NCBI GenBank assembly: GCA_036677685.1 | Contig: JAVBWA010000005.1 | Coordinates: 1-64,000, forward strand | Length of the DNA: 64,000 nucleotides | Source: JAQUBU01 sp036677685 | GTDB taxonomy: Bacteria; Bacillota; Syntrophomonadia; Syntrophomonadales; Syntrophomonadaceae | Direction of reading: 5' to 3' | Shown here: positions 61,176 to 64,000 of the stretch, piece by piece | How the letters are laid out: each line of letters begins with the position of its first letter | Numbering within the stretch: position 1 is the first letter of the stretch | Notes under the pieces: generated by a model | Told to the model about the DNA's origin: nothing | Databases searched by the model: none | The model's input: only the letters and a program-made list of their open reading frames with translations | Translations under genes and position numbers: made by a program

Positions 61176-62423
61176 ATGAGAAAGTTTAAGATTTCGCTGG
61201 CGATGCTGGTTATTTGTTTAATGTTTGTAAGTTTGCTGCCGGTTAATGTTATTGCGGCGGATGCCGTTGAAAGCACACTAACTCTGGCTACTACCACCAG
61301 CACCCAGGATTCCGGACTACTTGATGTTTTAGTACCGGCTTTTGAAAAAGAGTACAATACCAAGGTTAAGGTAATTGCCGTAGGCAGCGGCCAGGCTATG
61401 GAAATGGGCCAAAAGGGAGATGCCGATGTTCTGTTGGTTCATTCCCGGGCTGCCGAGGATAAGTTTGTGGCCGGTGGCTATGGCATAAACCGCAAAGATG
61501 TTATGCACAACGAATTCCTGATTGTAGGACCGGCCACTGACCCGGCCAAGATCAAAGGCATGACCAATGCAACTGAAGGTTTCAAAAAAATTGCTGCATC
61601 TTCCAGCAAATTTGTTTCCCGGGCGGACAAATCAGGCACCAATACCAAAGAATTAGGTATTTGGACCAAAGCCGCAATTAAGCCGGCCTTACCCTGGTAC
61701 ATTGAAGCGGGTAAAGGCATGGGAGATACTCTCATGATGGCCGGTGAAATGAATGCTTATACTTTAGTCGATGAGGCCACCTGGCTGACTTGGAAGACCA
61801 AACCGGAAATAAAAGATCTCAAAGAAATGCTGCAGGGAGACAAAATTCTCTTCAATCCTTATGGGGTTATCCAAGTGAACCCGGAGAAATATCCTACTAT
61901 TCACAAAAACGCTGCCAAAGCCTTCTCCGATTTTATCACCGGAGCAAAAGGCCAAGCTTTGATTGCCGCTTTTGGTAAAGAGAAATATGGCAAAGGTTTA
62001 TTTACCCCCGATGCCGTAGCTGCTTCGGCAAGCTCAAGCACTTCAGAAAAAGCCAGTGTACTTACTATCGGTTCCAATAAATATAAGATAATGGGTGCCG
62101 ACCAGACTGGCGATCAAGCTCCGTATATTAAAAACAGCCGTACCTTTTTGCCTATTCGGCCTGTTGCATATGCCGTGGGTATTACGGATTCCAATATCGG
62201 GTGGGACGCTAAGACTCAAGAAGTTACACTTACCAAGGGTTCTGTTGTTGTTAAGCTGACCTTAAATGAAAAGACCATGTCGGTTAATGGCAAATCCGTG
62301 ACCCTTGATAACGCTCCTGAAATCACTGGTGGACGTACATGCCTGCCAGTTGCCCAAGTAGTACAGGCCTTCGGAGCTACCGCAACTTGGGATGCTGCTG
62401 CACAGACGGTTACTATTAAATAA
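61176..62423 (+). CDS. Tungstate-binding protein TupA fused to a C-terminal stalk-like domain
   Basis: A 415-residue protein. A Sec signal peptide ends near VIAADA; there is no lipobox Cys, although TupA is usually a lipoprotein in Gram-positives. The binding domain (about residues 28-285) has TLATTTSTQDSGLLDVLVP and ADVLLVHSRAAEDKF, the TupA hallmarks. The last 120 residues carry a copper-amine-oxidase N-terminal-like domain (SRTFLPIRPVAYAVG; WDAKTQEVTL; GRTCLPVAQVVQAFGATATWD). Such a domain is common on clostridial surface proteins and may hold TupA to the wall in place of a lipid. Confidence 0.88.
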   Translation: MRKFKISLAMLVICLMFVSLLPVNVIAADAVESTLTLATTTSTQDSGLLDVLVPAFEKEYNTKVKVIAVGSGQAMEMGQKGDADVLLVHSRAAEDKFVAGGYGINRKDVMHNEFLIVGPATDPAKIKGMTNATEGFKKIAASSSKFVSRADKSGTNTKELGIWTKAAIKPALPWYIEAGKGMGDTLMMAGEMNAYTLVDEATWLTWKTKPEIKDLKEMLQGDKILFNPYGVIQVNPEKYPTIHKNAAKAFSDFITGAKGQALIAAFGKEKYGKGLFTPDAVAASASSSTSEKASVLTIGSNKYKIMGADQTGDQAPYIKNSRTFLPIRPVAYAVGITDSNIGWDAKTQEVTLTKGSVVVKLTLNEKTMSVNGKSVTLDNAPEITGGRTCLPVAQVVQAFGATATWDAAAQTVTIK

Positions 62424-62746
62424 AGTTTAACTGAACTTCTCTGAGTTATACCTCAGACTTGAATTTGAGGCTGTCCCTATGATCTAAAAACGGATTTAGG
62501 GATGGCCTCTATTTTTTTGGCAATAAGACAAATGTAGCGGCATCCAAGCAACGCTAAAGTAATCGCTTAAAGCCCTTCTTCCATTGGAATCACCCCAGAA
62601 ACAGATGCAGCTTCATTTTATACCGGTGTTATGATTCTGGAATATAATGTGAACTTGAAGTATATATTTATTTAGGAGCCTTGCAACGAACTGCGGTGGA
62701 TAAGATGAAAAAAGTAATCAACAAAGGTAACCGGGGTGAATTTAAA
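62424..62746. other. 323-base gap between tupA and the SpoIVFA-like gene
   Basis: After the tupA terminator the remaining 230 bases are AT-rich, with TATAAT near 62644 but no clear partner. I looked for a SigE-type promoter expected for spoIVF genes and found no CATA-containing -10. Confidence 0.4.
62467..62518 (+). terminator. Intrinsic terminator after tupA
   Basis: GAGGCTGTCCCT and AGGGATGGCCTC pair over 12 positions with two G-U pairs, followed by TATTTTTTT. Confidence 0.85.
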
Positions 62747-63316
62747 ATGTTAAAAACTTTCAAATTACGGTTGTTGCTGGTGATTTTTTTGGTGGCCTTT
62801 ACCGGTTGGGCTTTGCAATCGGGTAATAGCAGCCGGGATTTAGTGGAACCGGTTATAAAATATGTTTTAACCGATTATGGGGTGGAACAGCGCATCGCCG
62901 ACTGGTTGCAAAACTTGCGGACATCCGAATCGGCGGTTCCCGCTGCGAGTAAAACTGCCCTGCAGCTGCCTTGTGAGTATATATCCATTGAACAAAATTA
63001 TGGCTGGCAATGGCAGGAAAACCAAAAGAAACAGGAGTTTTCCCCCGGAGTTTTGCTTAAAGTAAAGGACAACACTTTGATTAAGCCGGTCTGCCCAGGT
63101 CAGGTTATGGAGTTGTCGAGCAATGAGGATGGACGTACGGTCTTAGTTAAACATAGCGATAATTTATTTTCCTTATATGGAGGCTTGAAAGAAATTCTGG
63201 TTGAAGAGGGCAGTAAAGTAAACGCCAATCAGATACTGGGCAAAACCGGTGAACATTTCTACATAGAAATCAGAAACCGGGAAGGGCCGCAGGATCCCCA
63301 GCAGCTCTTTGAATAG
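62747..63316 (+). CDS. SpoIVFA-like protein with degenerate M23 domain
   Basis: About 189 residues from ATG 62747 (GGGGTG 7 bases upstream); in-frame starts at 62705 (ATG) and 62681 (TTG behind AGGAGCC) would add 14 or 22 residues. A membrane helix (about residues 7-24) is followed by an M23-like beta domain (about 80-185). The metal-binding residues of active M23 peptidases are missing: HxH is replaced by FYIEIRN. That fits SpoIVFA, which holds the SpoIVFB protease inactive until the forespore signals. Directly followed by the M50 protease gene. Confidence 0.75.
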   Translation: MLKTFKLRLLLVIFLVAFTGWALQSGNSSRDLVEPVIKYVLTDYGVEQRIADWLQNLRTSESAVPAASKTALQLPCEYISIEQNYGWQWQENQKKQEFSPGVLLKVKDNTLIKPVCPGQVMELSSNEDGRTVLVKHSDNLFSLYGGLKEILVEEGSKVNANQILGKTGEHFYIEIRNREGPQDPQQLFE

Positions 63317-63318
63317 TA

Positions 63319-64000
63319 ATGAGACTGGGCAGAATTGCAGGAGTGGGCCTGCGCTTGAATCTGCTTTTTATTCTCCTGCTTGTTATTTACGCTTACCAGG
63401 GCTACGGGCGCGAAATAATGATAATTTTTACGTCCCTGCTTATTCATGAGATTGCACATACTATAGTTGCCCTGACGATGGGTATTAAAGTTGAGGAAGT
63501 TGAACTGCTGCCCTTTGGCGGGCAAGCCAGGATTGAAGATTTTACGGGACTGGAACCTGCCAAGGAAATATATATGGCTCTGGCTGGACCTGTGATCAGT
63601 CTGAGCTTGGCGGCTCTTTTTTATTTTCTGGAGCAAAACCGGGCCAATCAAGCAATAAACTTTTTTATTACTGTCAACGCGACTCTAGGTTTCTTTAATC
63701 TCCTGCCTGCCTTGCCGCTGGATGGGGGCAGAATACTGCGCGGAATTTTAGCCCCGCTGCTAGGGTACCGCAAGGCAACCCGCACCGCCGCCTGGCTTGG
63801 TCAGGGGCTGGCCTTGGCCATTATAGCCTATGGGGCTTATCTCACCTACCGGAATTTAATCGGAGCCAATTATATTATCATAGGGGTTATTCTTTTTTGG
63901 GCTGCACGGCGGGAAGGGAAGCTGCTCCTCTATTCATTCATGCGTTTTTTAGTAAACAAAAAGGGCGAACTCGCCAAAAAGGCTTTTCTGCCGTGTATGC
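63319..64000 (+). CDS. SpoIVFB-like M50 site-2 protease (partial, cut by window end)
   Basis: An ATG at 63319 opens a frame that runs to the window edge without a stop (227 codons seen). It encodes a membrane protein with HEIAHT (zinc HExxH motif) near residue 35 and LPLDGGR near residue 140, the two signatures of site-2 proteases. With the SpoIVFA-like gene upstream it is best read as SpoIVFB, which cuts pro-SigK inside the membrane during sporulation. The start lies right after the previous stop. Confidence 0.9.
   Translation, partial: MRLGRIAGVGLRLNLLFILLLVIYAYQGYGREIMIIFTSLLIHEIAHTIVALTMGIKVEEVELLPFGGQARIEDFTGLEPAKEIYMALAGPVISLSLAALFYFLEQNRANQAINFFITVNATLGFFNLLPALPLDGGRILRGILAPLLGYRKATRTAAWLGQGLALAIIAYGAYLTYRNLIGANYIIIGVILFWAARREGKLLLYSFMRFLVNKKGELAKKAFLPCM

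Overview
The window reads as chromosomal DNA of a spore-forming, strictly anaerobic, low-to-mid GC Firmicute. A member of the Syntrophomonadaceae or a close clostridial relative is the best guess. The grounds are the gene order (trigger factor-clpP-clpX-lonB-lon-engB, valS-folC, rex, maf-radC-mreBCD-PBP2-minCDE-rodA, then a SpoIVFA/SpoIVFB-like pair), the frequent TTG/GTG starts with strong GGAGG ribosome sites, the tungstate transporter and the redox repressor Rex. The species is inferred, not proven. No phage, CRISPR array or intact insertion sequence was seen.

Layout. (1) 246-14124: one long + strand operon of nine genes joining an ABC-2 transporter (ATPase and permease) to a MoxR ATPase, a DUF58 protein, a BatA-like VWA protein and a very large double-VWA membrane protein, plus three membrane proteins of unclear role. 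(2) 14270-19500: a MASE3-GGDEF cyclase, a ComEC-like secreted metallo-beta-lactamase with DUF3006, a DUF1659/DUF2922 pair and a papain-like protease. (3) 19727-24389: a very large hybrid histidine kinase that also carries a LytS-type kinase module, a DegV protein, and a BclA-C-like spore-surface protein with a SigK-like promoter. (4) 24492-27743: a VanR/VanS-like two-component system and a D,D-carboxypeptidase that share a 20-bp operator-like sequence. (5) 27918-32280: UspA, tRNA-Pro, an L,D-transpeptidase, a TPR protein, an SPFH protein and tRNA-Gly. (6) 32448-40667: protein folding and proteolysis (Tig, ClpP, ClpX, LonB, Lon) with EngB. (7) 40769-49739: SEC-C protein, Psd, ValS, FolC, a Pit phosphate transporter with a Pho-box-like promoter, and Rex. 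(8) 49900-59340: cell-shape and division genes. (9) 59498-62423: a candidate molybdenum/tungsten-cofactor riboswitch ahead of tupBCA. (10) 62747-end: SpoIVFA-like and SpoIVFB-like proteins, the latter cut by the window edge.

Non-coding structure is the most unusual part. A family of about 130-base elements (24551, 24680, 32121, 42894) keeps a covarying 5' hairpin and a terminator-like 3' hairpin; three of the four copies lie just downstream of a promoter-like sequence, so they may be small RNAs or leaders. A second family of about 123-bp imperfect palindromes (1, 58001, and a half copy at 47168) behaves like a non-autonomous mobile element, with two copies bracketed by direct repeats. A perfect 32-bp-stem palindrome separates engB from the SEC-C gene.
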